A stretch of 64,000 bases of DNA from Aestuariibacter sp. Its GTDB lineage: Bacteria > Pseudomonadota > Gammaproteobacteria > Enterobacterales > Alteromonadaceae. Below, one piece after another: positions 18,675-27,677 of this stretch. The position numbers and the translations under genes were made by a program. The stretch spans positions 408,934 through 472,933 of the forward strand of contig CP051238.1 in NCBI GenBank assembly GCA_017794925.1, in the 5' to 3' direction. The notes under the pieces were generated by a model, which made no database searches, had not been told where the DNA came from, and saw only the letters and a program-made list of their open reading frames with translations. The first letter of the stretch is position 1. Every line of letters begins with the position of its first letter.

Positions 18675-19342
18675 TTGAATCTGGTTTTGCTGCCCGGAAT
18701 GGATGGAACAGGTAAACTCTTCGCGCCATTTACTGGCGTGTTGCCGCCCCAAGTGAATGTCACCATTATCCCCTCATGCAAGACGTCGGTGTAAGCTATG
18801 CTCAGCAAGCAGAACACATTGCAAAACAGATCAAGGTTAAAAGTGTCATCGTTGCTGAGTCATACTCAGGCATGATAGCCCTTGAACTAGCATCAAATAA
18901 CCCGGACAAAATTGCTAAGCTCGTTTTTATTGCAAGTTTTATTAGTCGGCCGTCGTCGCTGTCCAGATTCGCTCACTGTATACCAAAACCACTTTTCAGC
19001 CTCGCTCAGAGCCGAAGTAAGTTCATTACCCATCTGCTTTTTGGTCGCTTTTCATATTTAACATTAGAAACCCTGTTTCATGACACTATGGATTTAGTGC
19101 CTATCCAGCTCCTGGCATTCAGATTGAAACAGATTTCGCAGCTTACCCCGCCTCATTTTAAAATAGACGTTCCTTGCCTCTGCGCTAATCTGAGCCGGGA
19201 CCTGTTCGTCTCCCAGGAGGCTATGTCCCGTTTTTTAAACACCTTTAAAGACATAAACATTCAAACCGTTGAGGGTACGCATTTTCTACTTCAAACTAAT
19301 CCACATGAATGTTGGCAAGTCATCCAATCATATCTATTGTGA
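18675..19342 (+). pseudogene. Alpha/beta hydrolase broken by a one-base frameshift
   Basis: Translation from TTG 18675 (GAGG 5 bases upstream) gives LVLLPGMDGTGKLFAPF, a normal alpha/beta hydrolase start with its oxyanion region, but stops at 18792. The rest of the fold is in another frame from about 18773 to 19342: nucleophile elbow AESYSG, and a C-terminal His in EGTHFLLQ. The frames would join if one C were added in the CCCC run at 18770-18773. So this is either a recent pseudogene, an assembly error or a slippage site. The downstream frame alone (from ATG 18776) lacks the first strand and oxyanion hole. It sits between the XRE gene and paralogue B. Confidence 0.75.
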
Positions 19343-19417
19343 GTCTGATCAGCGCTGAGATTACTACTCACACGCAACCTGATAAATCACGCTCTCGCCA
19401 AGACCCCACGAGAAAAA

Positions 19418-19431
19418 AGCAAGCGCTTACT
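19418..19431. promoter_or_regulatory. Palindrome resembling the LacI-family operators of the beta-glucan locus
   Basis: AGCAAGCGCTTACT shares a 12-base core (GCAAGCGCTTAC) with the reverse complement of the operator at 29637-29650. It lies about 190 bases upstream of paralogue B, which has no obvious link to sugar use, so function is uncertain. Confidence 0.3.
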
Positions 19432-19470
19432 TATATTGAAATCCCATAAAATCAGTGTGTCATATTTATT

Positions 19471-19523
19471 GTCATACTCCATGGCGTATGACAGGCGCAG
19501 CTAAGTCGTACGACTGTCGTCAC
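19471..19523. promoter_or_regulatory. Two palindromes and the shared ACTGTCGTCAC element upstream of paralogue B
   Basis: GTCATAC-N8-GTATGAC spans 19471-19492. A perfect 12-base palindrome AGTCGTACGACT lies at 19504-19515, overlapping ACTGTCGTCAC (19513-19523), which is also found upstream of paralogue A. These are candidate operators for the neighbouring XRE regulator or another factor. Confidence 0.4.
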
Positions 19524-19619
19524 GGTAAAGTCTAACTTCTGGTGTACTTGATTCCACTTCAGCACAACGCTGATTCAACAACGATAAATACGCATTGCAA
19601 ATAGAAAAGGACAAATACC

Positions 19620-20051
19620 ATGACAACTCAATCACCTTCAGTTCAGTTTAATATCACTACAGCCGCTACAGCGTCAGTATTTAAGGGATACCGGTTCGAA
19701 TTTAGCGATCGGGATGTAAACATCGAAGTGCAGGCATCATCCTGGTCAGGAAAAGAATCTGTACGTATTAATGGAGAGCTGGTCTCTGACAAACGCGCGC
19801 TGACTGACGTTACCAGTGAGCACCTGATTACTCGAAAACACCATAGTTATCGTGTAGTACTTCGAATTACCAATATCCTTACAGGCAATGTTGAGTGCAA
19901 GTTGTACCGGGATGACCTACTGATTGGTGCCCAGCGTAAAGCCGTTATCGAAAAGCCCTACACGTCATTGCCGAGTGTTGTGAAAATAACGGCCGCAGCA
20001 GCCTGGACGCTGGCATGCGCCTTGTGGGTAACCTCAATATTACCTCTTTAA
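19620..20051 (+). CDS. Paralogue B: 143-residue C-tail-anchored protein, unknown family
   Basis: This is a second copy of the family at 17863-18294, of the same length but clearly diverged. It keeps the aromatic GYRFEF start, SWSGKES, VSDKRAL, ITNILTGNVEC and LYRDD motifs, and ends in a hydrophobic tail (ITAAAAWTLACALWVTSILPL region). AAAAGGACAAA precedes the ATG, as in paralogue A. The divergence suggests an old duplication with different partners. It ends 35 bases before the convergent umuC. No function is recognised. Confidence 0.7.
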   Translation: MTTQSPSVQFNITTAATASVFKGYRFEFSDRDVNIEVQASSWSGKESVRINGELVSDKRALTDVTSEHLITRKHHSYRVVLRITNILTGNVECKLYRDDLLIGAQRKAVIEKPYTSLPSVVKITAAAAWTLACALWVTSILPL

Positions 20052-20086
20052 TAGCAATCAGAGCAGCGTACTCAGTAGGCTGCGTC

Positions 20087-21346
20087 TTAACAACAGGCGA
20101 TTTTTGGCAAATGCTGCCAATTAGTGGTGTATTGAGGCGACAAATACTCACGCTTCATTTTCCACTCAGGATGAATGCCTTTGGCAGCAGCACCTATAGT
20201 TTGACTACCATACCTTGAATTAATCGCATCCATACACTGCATGAGCCTGGGGTTGTGTGTTAGTTGCGCAAACATATCTGGCTGCTCGTGCTCAGTATCG
20301 ATAATCTCTATGGCGCCTACTCCGCATTTGTGTAATAAAATGCCAGCTTTAAACAAATCCTTTGCGGCAGAGCTTGCCACTTCGACCAATGCTCTTGTGT
20401 CATTGGTCGGTTGAGCAAACCGGTGCTGGACAGCCTTGTGATATTGTCGTGTATTCGCAAACGGGTTAGCATGGGTGAACAGGGTCAACAAGCAGGCTTT
20501 ACTCCCCTGCCGCCTCAACTTTTCCGCTACTTTTTCGGCATGCCAACAGAGACTCTCTCTTAGGTCTTGTTGTGCCGTCACTGTTCGTCCAAATGCCCGG
20601 GTGGAATAAATCTGCTTTTTATTCGTTCGCTCTGCGTCCCATTGAATACAGGTGATACCGTTTAGTTCACGTATCGTGCGTTCAAGTTCTACCGAAAACT
20701 GCTTCCGCAGCGCTTTCGGGTGAGCACTAGCCAAATCCCAGGCACTAAAAACACCTTGACCCTCCAGCCGGGTAGCAATGCGCCTCCCTACGCCCCATAC
20801 GTCCTGTACATGCATGGCGCGCAACACATTTTCTACCTTTTCAGGGGAATCCAAAACCGCAATACCTTGTTGATCCCCGAGCCGTTTACCTGCAAAGCTG
20901 GCCACCTTTGCTAGTGTAGGCGTAGGCGCTATGCCCACTCCTACCGGTAATCGCAATTGCTGCCACACGGCTTGCTGAATGTCGGCGGCATGTGACAACC
21001 AGCCAGCACTTGGCTGCCAGGAATCAAAACGCAGAAAACATTCATCGATTGAGTAAACGTGTTGATCCGGGGCAAATTCGCCAATCACCTGCATCATCTT
21101 GTTCGACAGATAATCATAAAGCTCGTAGTTCGACGAGCGAATCACGGCATTGTGCCTGGCAAGCAGTCCTTTTACTTTGTAATACGGCCCGAATTTTTTT
21201 ACGCCTAACTGCTTGGCATAGTCACACAACGCACAAATACACCCATCGTTATTGGTTAGCACTACGACCGGCCTGTGACGAATCGCAGGGTCAAACACCT
21301 TTTCGGCTGAGGCATAAAAGCTATTGGCATCGACTAACGCATACAT
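20087..21346 (-). CDS. umuC: DNA polymerase V catalytic subunit UmuC
   Basis: This 419-residue Y-family polymerase starts at ATG 21346 (AAGGTGG upstream). The palm opens YALVDANSFYASAEK with the first catalytic Asp. The steric-gate/thumb part VLTNNDGCICALC and the second acidic pair in YSIDECFLRFDSW are intact. A helix-hairpin-helix (DVWGVGRRIATRLEG) and the little-finger domain follow. Length equals E. coli UmuC. It copies damaged DNA (translesion synthesis) as UmuD'2C. Its start overlaps the end of umuD by 13 bases, and both should be LexA-controlled from 21782-21797. Confidence 0.96.
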   Translation of the reverse strand: MYALVDANSFYASAEKVFDPAIRHRPVVVLTNNDGCICALCDYAKQLGVKKFGPYYKVKGLLARHNAVIRSSNYELYDYLSNKMMQVIGEFAPDQHVYSIDECFLRFDSWQPSAGWLSHAADIQQAVWQQLRLPVGVGIAPTPTLAKVASFAGKRLGDQQGIAVLDSPEKVENVLRAMHVQDVWGVGRRIATRLEGQGVFSAWDLASAHPKALRKQFSVELERTIRELNGITCIQWDAERTNKKQIYSTRAFGRTVTAQQDLRESLCWHAEKVAEKLRRQGSKACLLTLFTHANPFANTRQYHKAVQHRFAQPTNDTRALVEVASSAAKDLFKAGILLHKCGVGAIEIIDTEHEQPDMFAQLTHNPRLMQCMDAINSRYGSQTIGAAAKGIHPEWKMKREYLSPQYTTNWQHLPKIACC

Positions 21347-21750
21347 TGGCTCAACCACCTTACGTACCTGTGCATACGTACCGAGCGCACAACAATACCT
21401 TCAACTTCAAACGTATCCCCCTCTCCTAATGCATAGGGCTGATGATCCAAGCCAGGAGAGAGCAAAACCTGTGACTTTCGGTCATAGAGCTTGCACACAA
21501 AGCTACCGTTTAAGTTAGCCACTATCACATCTAATGATGTGGGAGCGGCAGCGCGATCGACGATAAGCAAATCGCCATCGAAAATCCCTACGCCGGTCAT
21601 GGAATCGCCCTGAGCCTGCCCAATAAACGTCGCATTGGGGTGCTCAATCAGGAGTTCATCCAAATCCAGCGCGAGTTGCTTGTATTCAGCTGCGGGCGAC
21701 TCGAAACCGCTAATCCCTGCCTGTGCTGCGACTGGAATAATTTGGAGCAT
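21334..21750 (-). CDS. umuD: UmuD, self-cleaving subunit of DNA polymerase V
   Basis: I choose ATG 21750 (138 residues, starting MLQIIPVAA) over the upstream GTG, because it matches the usual UmuD N-terminus and the GTG lacks a ribosome binding site. The self-cleavage site is Ala-Gly in AAQAGISGF rather than the Cys-Gly of E. coli. The catalytic Ser is in GDSMTG and the catalytic Lys in SFVCKLYD. RecA filaments trigger cleavage to the active UmuD'. The gene lies 32 bases from a perfect LexA box and overlaps umuC. Confidence 0.95.
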   Translation of the reverse strand: MLQIIPVAAQAGISGFESPAAEYKQLALDLDELLIEHPNATFIGQAQGDSMTGVGIFDGDLLIVDRAAAPTSLDVIVANLNGSFVCKLYDRKSQVLLSPGLDHQPYALGEGDTFEVEGIVVRSVRMHRYVRWLSQCMR

Positions 21751-21781
21751 GAATGGGTACCACTTCACTGATTTAAATTTA

Positions 21782-21797
21782 CTGTTTATTTATACAG
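21782..21797. promoter_or_regulatory. LexA (SOS) box between umuDC and yebG
   Basis: CTGTTTATTTATACAG is a perfect CTGT-N8-ACAG. It lies 32 bases upstream of umuD (minus) and 48 bases upstream of yebG (plus), so one operator can repress both divergent units until RecA-stimulated LexA cleavage. Confidence 0.93.
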
Positions 21798-21845
21798 TAT
21801 TTTGAGCTACAGTGACAATGTATTTCACAACAACGGAGTTTTACC

Positions 21846-22133
21846 ATGGCTATCACAACACAATATGTGGTCTCGCACAAAGGGGTAGAAAAGTTGGTTA
21901 CTACCGATAAAAAAGAAGCAGATCAGTACGATAAAATGCTCGACGTTGCCGACAACCTGGCGGTTTATATTCAGGCAAAAGGCATTAAATTAAGTGACGA
22001 CATTGCCGAAGATTTGTCGATCATGCTGGCAAAGAACAAAGACAACCTGGCCAAGCTACTAAAAGGCACAACAGCAGACAGTATTCTGTCTCAGGAAGGT
22101 GCAGACGTGGTAAAGCTGAAAGCTAACGGCTAG
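21846..22133 (+). CDS. yebG: YebG family DNA-damage-inducible protein
   Basis: This 95-residue protein matches YebG in its opening (QYVVSHKGVEKLVTTDKKEA) and the DQYDKMLDVADNL core; the Ala/Asp-rich tail differs. YebG is a small LexA-regulated protein of unclear role in the SOS response. Here it diverges from umuDC across a shared LexA box, which strongly supports the call. Its start follows AACAACGGAG about 8 bases upstream. It is a single gene followed by a modest hairpin at 22189. Confidence 0.93.
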   Translation: MAITTQYVVSHKGVEKLVTTDKKEADQYDKMLDVADNLAVYIQAKGIKLSDDIAEDLSIMLAKNKDNLAKLLKGTTADSILSQEGADVVKLKANG

Positions 22134-22188
22134 ATTATGCGTGAGCTCTGGCTGCGCGGTGACGTTAATTACGACCTGAAACGAATGA

Positions 22189-22207
22189 GCACTGCTTGTC
22201 GCAGTGC
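22189..22207 (+). terminator. Hairpin after yebG
   Basis: GCACTGC/GCAGTGC with a 5-base loop TTGTC is followed by CCGTTTGTTG. The stem is perfect but the U-tract is poor, so this is a possible terminator only. Confidence 0.45.
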
Positions 22208-22263
22208 CCGTTTGTTGCCTGATTAGAAAACGCTTTAAAGTTAAGGCCGAGTTAGCGGCGGTA

Positions 22264-23844
22264 TTAGCCAATTTCGCCTTTAATATTGAAGCGTTTAATC
22301 ACCCCGTTGACCTCACTAATCGTTGAGTGCAGACGCTCACTGGCAGCCAGGGACGCTTCGGAGCTGCGCTGGGTATCGGCTGCACCATCAGCTATTTCGA
22401 CGATTTGTTGGTTGATATGCTCTGCCACCGAACTTTGCTCTTCTACGGCAGCAGACATTTCCATTGTCATATCGCTGATGCCTTTGACGGCGGTGTTGAT
22501 TTCAGACAATGCCCGACGAGTCTCTTCTACGATTTCTGCACCTTGCTGCGCTGACTCCAAGCCGCGAGTGGACACCGTGACTGCCCGCTCACTTCGATTC
22601 GCCAATACCTGAATAATATCGTGTATTTTGTCAGTAGATTCCCGGGTTTTCGATGCAAGAGCCCGAACCTCGTCTGCAACCACAGCGAAGCCTCTGCCTT
22701 GCTCACCGGCACGGGCAGCTTCAATGGCAGCATTAAGTGCCAACAAGTTAGTCTGGTCAGCAATAGAGGAAATAATACTCGCTGCTTCGCCAATATCGCT
22801 GGTTGACTGCGCCAACTCGGTAACCGTCTTAGAAATAGATTCTACGACTTCCTTCAACTCAACAATGGCGGCAGCAGCAGACTCTGCTTTCTGATTCCCG
22901 GTGTTCACATTACTCGCTGCCATCTTGGCACTTTCTGCGTTGTTTTCAACGCGCTCAGCGACTTCCTGAATAGACTGGGACATTTGCGTTACTGCTGACG
23001 CTATTTGCTGCGTGGCCTGATTTTGCTGTACCACGGCAGAGCTGGTTAGCTCTGCTTGTTGATGAGTAGTGTTAGCAATTTCTTCTAACCCGCTGGCAGA
23101 GTCTTTTATACGAGTCAGTGCGGTTCGGCTACGTGCCAATTCACAGCCTAATACCAACTTCCCTCTGGCCACAGCTCCAAAGTCGTTAAAGTAGGTTTGT
23201 GAAACAACAGCGCTGTCATAGGAATCCGGGCTCAGTGATATCAGGTTCTCCCAATCACTTTCTGTAGATTTATATTGCCAAGATCCCATAATGATCAATA
23301 TGACAGACGTTACTACCGCAGGTAGCCAGCCCGACATAAACGCCAAAAACGCTATCAACGGAATACCGGGCACCCAGTACATACTGAACTTTTTGATGAA
23401 ATAGGCATACACTTCTAATGCGGGCGCGGCAGATTTGCCCTCGCGAATACGCGTATAACGTGCTTCTGCTCTTTCGATTTCATGCGCCAGTGCCGGTACG
23501 CGAACCGACTCATAACCTACAATACGGCTTCCCTCATAAACGGGAGTAACAAACGCTGAAACCCAATAATGGTCTCCATTCTTGCGTCGATTCTTTACCA
23601 GCCCCATCCAAATGCGACCCGCTTGTAGTGTCTGCCACATTTCCTTAAACACACCAGGGGGCATATCCGGGTGCCTGACCAGGTTATGGTTTTTGTTAAT
23701 TAGCTCTTCCCGCGAGTAACCACTGACCTCAACGAACTCGTCGTTACAGTGAGTGATGATCCCGCGTTCATCCGTAGCAGAAATTAACCGATATTCTCTC
23801 GGAAATTTATATTCCCGCTGCGTAACGGGCTGATTATTACGCAT
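22264..23844 (-). CDS. Aer-type chemoreceptor with N-terminal PAS domain
   Basis: This 526-residue protein has a PAS domain (about 20-120). Its sequence ([45 protein letters not shown]) closely follows the FAD-binding Aer PAS that senses redox or energy state. Two adjacent membrane segments (about 150-195, [14 protein letters not shown] onward) lie in the middle. The C-terminal MCP signalling domain contains the conserved hairpin tip [20 protein letters not shown]. It should drive aerotaxis through CheA/CheW. The next gene in the same direction upstream is a soluble CZB receptor, separated by a terminator hairpin, so they are probably separate units. Confidence 0.93.
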   Translation of the reverse strand: MRNNQPVTQREYKFPREYRLISATDERGIITHCNDEFVEVSGYSREELINKNHNLVRHPDMPPGVFKEMWQTLQAGRIWMGLVKNRRKNGDHYWVSAFVTPVYEGSRIVGYESVRVPALAHEIERAEARYTRIREGKSAAPALEVYAYFIKKFSMYWVPGIPLIAFLAFMSGWLPAVVTSVILIIMGSWQYKSTESDWENLISLSPDSYDSAVVSQTYFNDFGAVARGKLVLGCELARSRTALTRIKDSASGLEEIANTTHQQAELTSSAVVQQNQATQQIASAVTQMSQSIQEVAERVENNAESAKMAASNVNTGNQKAESAAAAIVELKEVVESISKTVTELAQSTSDIGEAASIISSIADQTNLLALNAAIEAARAGEQGRGFAVVADEVRALASKTRESTDKIHDIIQVLANRSERAVTVSTRGLESAQQGAEIVEETRRALSEINTAVKGISDMTMEMSAAVEEQSSVAEHINQQIVEIADGAADTQRSSEASLAASERLHSTISEVNGVIKRFNIKGEIG

Positions 23845-24062
23845 AGTGTACTTGCTCCAACTCGACTAAGGGCTTGCTGAGGCCCATTACACAGAATGGC
23901 ATCCGCCGAAAATCTGTGAATGATTGCAATATGGACATATAAACAACAACATATGTTTATACTAAAGTAGACCACGCTCTACGCGTTCCGCAAATTAATC
24001 GACGATATTTTCGTGTAAATGCGCTATTACGCGATAAGTCGAACAAGTTGGTTTCTAAAAAC

Positions 24063-24091
24063 CAAAACAGCACCAAATAGGTGCTGTTTTG
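24063..24091 (-). terminator. Strong intrinsic terminator of the CZB chemoreceptor gene
   Basis: A perfect 12-bp stem, CAAAACAGCACC paired with GGTGCTGTTTTG around the loop AAATA, lies 23 bases after the stop codon. On the minus strand it is followed by GTTTTTAG. Confidence 0.85.
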
Positions 24092-24114
24092 TGCGTGTTA
24101 GAATGCGTTACGTT

Positions 24115-25203
24115 TTAGCGGGTAAGCCCATTGCCAATCTGATCAAGCAAAGAAGCGACCTGACGGCTTGCCTCTTCCATTGACGCAAGTGCACTTTCAC
24201 ATGCGGCAGTGTCATTATTTAATGACGCGCGTACCGCCTGAACACCGAAGCGGTGAACGGATGCATGAGGTGCATCCAGGCGTTTAAATGCATCTAACTT
24301 GCCGGCTGGCTGATGAGAATTTTCACTGTACCATTTGCCCAGGCGACAACGCGTATGATCCGAGAAATCATCTGCAGATTTAGACGATCGCCCACAAATG
24401 ACTGCATACACTTCAGACTTCCAGACCACGTGATCCAGTTTAACTGTCTGAATGAAAGTTTGCATACTGGCACCGCGAATGGCCTGTTCCATAATATCGC
24501 AGTGGGACACCATTTCGTCATAGTTGCCATTCAAACGGGTAACACCGTCAGCCAAATGCGTATTGTTCTGTTGTAATTCAGACACGGAAGAGACGGCTTT
24601 CTGAGTAGACTGGATAATGCTCTTTACCAGCTCCGATACTTCGTTTGCAGACTGGTTAGTTTCATTTGCCAGTGAACGTACTTCATCAGCTACCACACTG
24701 AAACCACGACCGGCATCACCTGCTCGTGCAGCTTCAATGGCCGCGTTTAACGCAAGCAGGTTTGTCTGGTCTGAAATACTGGTAATGGTAGACACAAACT
24801 TATTAATGTTATCCGCAGTTTCAGACAAACCTTCAATGCTTGTGCTCATCGTTAGCATCATTTCATTCAGGCCCGTCATATCATTAATAATCTGCTGTAG
24901 TGACTCTGAAGACTCTGAAAACAAACGCTGATTGTCGGCAAGGCTATCAGTCTGTGCTGATACCTGGTGGTAGGACTCAAGTACCGTTTCACGTATTCCT
25001 TCTACCTGGCACAACGAGTCCAACAGGCTTCCAATGAGCCCTTGGTCACTGCTATCAACTTGTTGAGCTGCAGCAAGATCTTGTCTTAACTGCTGGTTTT
25101 CCGCTTCTAATGAGGCGATACGTTGCTCTAAGTGAGATTGTTCTTTTTGAAGTGCAGTGACTTTTTGTAATGCACTGTCATGCGTTGAGCGAGATACGAA
25201 CAC
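24115..25203 (-). CDS. Soluble methyl-accepting protein with C-terminal CZB domain
   Basis: This 362-residue protein has no transmembrane segment. An N-terminal coiled coil (about 1-60) leads into an MCP signalling domain with tip [20 protein letters not shown] (about 150-170). The C-terminal CZB (zinc-binding) domain (about 255-355) carries the pattern [12 protein letters not shown]...CRLGKWY...HASVHRFG, whose His/Cys residues bind zinc. CZB receptors respond to zinc or hypochlorite and often act on diguanylate cyclases or chemotaxis. Start GTG 25203 has AAGGAG 9 bases upstream. Confidence 0.93.
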   Translation of the reverse strand: MFVSRSTHDSALQKVTALQKEQSHLEQRIASLEAENQQLRQDLAAAQQVDSSDQGLIGSLLDSLCQVEGIRETVLESYHQVSAQTDSLADNQRLFSESSESLQQIINDMTGLNEMMLTMSTSIEGLSETADNINKFVSTITSISDQTNLLALNAAIEAARAGDAGRGFSVVADEVRSLANETNQSANEVSELVKSIIQSTQKAVSSVSELQQNNTHLADGVTRLNGNYDEMVSHCDIMEQAIRGASMQTFIQTVKLDHVVWKSEVYAVICGRSSKSADDFSDHTRCRLGKWYSENSHQPAGKLDAFKRLDAPHASVHRFGVQAVRASLNNDTAACESALASMEEASRQVASLLDQIGNGLTR

Positions 25204-25303
25204 AGACTAGGCTCCTTCTGTGGGGGCACATTATTATTAATGTTTATTATAGGTGTTATCGGCAGTAATCCCGGCTAGCATAGCGTTAATTCACCAGTAA
25301 ATG

Positions 25304-26305
25304 CTACTCAGGACTACTGGTCGTACCTCTCAAAATAAGGCGGGGATCAACGACATGTGTAAATTCATGACTTCCTTTACCGTACACTCGATCCAGTACC
25401 CAGTGTGCTGCCATGGTACCAATTTGTTTTACCGGGTAATCAATTGTCGTCAACCCTGGAGTCAAATAGCTGGCAAAGTCAATATTATCGAATCCAATAA
25501 CCGATACATCCTCAGGCACGCGTTTACCCATTTCTCTTAGTGCATTCATTGCACCGGAGGCCATTTCATCGTTGGCACAGGCTACTGCAGAAAATGGCTT
25601 TCCTCGCGCTACCAGTGCTCTTATACCCTCGGCACCGGATTTTGCCTGGAAATTACCCTCGTACATTAAGCTGTCATCGTAATTGATGTCGGCATCTTTG
25701 AGTGCTTGTTTGTGTCCAACCAATCGGTTGATACCATCAGCTTTAAACAATGAACCAGCAAGATAGGCTATTTCAGTGTGGCCAATATCCAACAAATGCC
25801 GGGCAGCCAGATAACCGCCCTTGACGTTGTCCAGACTAATACAATTATCATCAATGTCAGAAATATAACGGTTTACCACGACTAACTTAACCCCTTGTTG
25901 AACAAGATTAATCAGGTAATCATCGCTAACCGCTTCCACGTGCAAAATTAACGCGTCACAACGACGGCTTAACAAGGCTTCAATTTGCGTTTTTTCAATG
26001 GTTTCGTCGGAGTGTCCGGTAGCGATCAGCATGTGTTTACGTGCTTCACGCAAGGCTTGCTCGGTCCCGCCCATCATTGCGCCGAAAAAAGAACCATGCA
26101 GTTCTGGCACAACGTATCCGATAGTGTTGGTTTTATTTGATGCTAATGACGCAGCAACAACGTTATGCCGGTAACCCAACTCTTCCATCGCCGCTACAAC
26201 CAGTTTACGGGTTTTTTCTTTAACGGTTCCGGTGTCATTAATGACACGGGATACCGTTGCCGACGATACCCCTGCTTTTTCACTTACCTGCTTTATGGTT
26301 ACCAT
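25304..26305 (-). CDS. LacI-family repressor of the beta-glucoside locus
   Basis: This 333-residue protein has a LacI HTH (MVTIKQVSEKAGVSSATVSR, then the hinge helix NVVAASLASNKTNTIGYVVP) and a periplasmic-binding-protein-like sugar domain (about 60-333). It is the third gene of the minus-strand unit GH1, GPH symporter, LacI, 15 bases after the symporter. Three TGTAAGCGCT-type palindromes at 29104, 29453 and 29637 are likely its operators, so it should repress both divergent units until a beta-glucoside inducer binds. The family is certain; the ligand is inferred from neighbours. Confidence 0.93.
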   Translation of the reverse strand: MVTIKQVSEKAGVSSATVSRVINDTGTVKEKTRKLVVAAMEELGYRHNVVAASLASNKTNTIGYVVPELHGSFFGAMMGGTEQALREARKHMLIATGHSDETIEKTQIEALLSRRCDALILHVEAVSDDYLINLVQQGVKLVVVNRYISDIDDNCISLDNVKGGYLAARHLLDIGHTEIAYLAGSLFKADGINRLVGHKQALKDADINYDDSLMYEGNFQAKSGAEGIRALVARGKPFSAVACANDEMASGAMNALREMGKRVPEDVSVIGFDNIDFASYLTPGLTTIDYPVKQIGTMAAHWVLDRVYGKGSHEFTHVVDPRLILRGTTSSPE

Positions 26306-26320
26306 GTTTGTTCACTGTTT

Positions 26321-27658
26321 CTAATGTGTTGCGCTCAGGCGTGCTGCCTGAATTTGTTGCTGTGCTGCTTCTACTTGCTGAGTGTCTAATGTATACCAGC
26401 GCATAATTATCACAACCAAAACTGACATTAACGCAGGTAAAATACAAAATGAGAAGGCAATGCCGCTGTTTACGTGCTCTGACACGGTGCCAGCCTCATA
26501 ACCATAAAAGGCCAGTAACCAACCTGACATTGCGCTGCCCAGAGCTACCCCGACTTTAATAAAAAACACCACGGTAGAATACGTAACACCCGTCAGCCTT
26601 ACACCGCTTTGCGCTTCGCCATAATCAGCAACATCCGCCATTTTCGCCCATAGCAGAGGCGATGACATTTGGAGTAAGAACCCCCAGACAAAGTGAATCA
26701 CTAATGCAAAAATCCACATGTTGATAGGTATAAAGTAGTTCACTACGCAGGCAATCGCTGAGCCAATCTGAAGTAAGACGTACAGACGAATCTTGCCCAG
26801 TTTTTTTGCCAGGGGATGAGCGAAAGCACAACCTATGAGTCCCCCTACCATCCCAATCGTCACAAATAATGTGACGTCTTCGGGCCGGTTTAGCACATAT
26901 TTTACATAGTAAATGGCCAGCGAATTCCGCAGCAAAATACCGGTAAGTAGCACGACGCTAACCAGACAAAGCACTCGGCACTGGTCATTTCGCAACACCG
27001 ACTTCAACTGTTCTGAAAGCGGCATGGAAAGGGGCTTTTCAGGCTTAAGGCGCTCTTCGGTACCGGCGAAACAAAGTAAAAACAATACCATGCCCACCAC
27101 CCCCATTAGCAACATGGTAAGCTGATAACCTTTAGCATCGTCTCCATCTCCGAAAGCGTCGACCAAAGGTAATGTAAACGAGGTAACAATGAGCCCGCCG
27201 ATCATGGCAAATATAAAGCGATAAGACTGTATCGCAACCCGCTGCTCAGGGTCTGCGGTCATGACGCCGCCAAGCGCACAATAGGGAATATTAATCGCGG
27301 TATACATCAACATGAGTGCGATGTAGCTCGTCACTGCGTATACGAGTTTGCCCTGGTAGTCAGTATCGGGAGTGGTAAACGCCAATACACTGATAATGGC
27401 AAAGGGAAGGGCCAGCCAGAGTAAGTAAGGTCGGTAAGAGCCCCAACGCGTGCGGGTTCTGTCCGCCAAGGAGCCCATCAAAGGATCGGTTACGGCATCA
27501 ATCAGCCTTACCAGCAAAAACATGCTTCCCACTGTAGCAGGGTTAAGACCAACAATATCGGTGTAGTAGTAGGTCAAAAACAGCATGACAGTCTGAAAGA
27601 TAAAGTTACTCGCTGTATCACCTAATCCGTAAGCAACTTTTTCTTTAATACTGATCAT
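26321..27658 (-). CDS. GPH-family sugar:cation symporter (beta-glucoside uptake)
   Basis: This protein of about 445 residues has twelve hydrophobic helices and the GPH signatures KVAYGLGDTASNFIF at the start and DPLMGSLADRTRTRWGSYRPY around residue 60. GPH carriers import glycosides with Na+ or H+. I place the start at ATG 27658 (MISIKEK); an in-frame GTG at 27667 is possible and has a weak GGTGAG before it. The gene follows GH1 by 19 bases, so it probably imports the disaccharides or oligosaccharides that GH1 hydrolyses in the cytoplasm. Confidence 0.92.
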   Translation of the reverse strand: MISIKEKVAYGLGDTASNFIFQTVMLFLTYYYTDIVGLNPATVGSMFLLVRLIDAVTDPLMGSLADRTRTRWGSYRPYLLWLALPFAIISVLAFTTPDTDYQGKLVYAVTSYIALMLMYTAINIPYCALGGVMTADPEQRVAIQSYRFIFAMIGGLIVTSFTLPLVDAFGDGDDAKGYQLTMLLMGVVGMVLFLLCFAGTEERLKPEKPLSMPLSEQLKSVLRNDQCRVLCLVSVVLLTGILLRNSLAIYYVKYVLNRPEDVTLFVTIGMVGGLIGCAFAHPLAKKLGKIRLYVLLQIGSAIACVVNYFIPINMWIFALVIHFVWGFLLQMSSPLLWAKMADVADYGEAQSGVRLTGVTYSTVVFFIKVGVALGSAMSGWLLAFYGYEAGTVSEHVNSGIAFSFCILPALMSVLVVIIMRWYTLDTQQVEAAQQQIQAARLSATH

Positions 27659-27677
27659 ACTGGTCACAACTCACCCA

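Noticed and set aside
20992..21518. Plus-strand ORFs antisense to umuDC
   Set aside because: Shadows of well-supported genes with no ribosome binding site.
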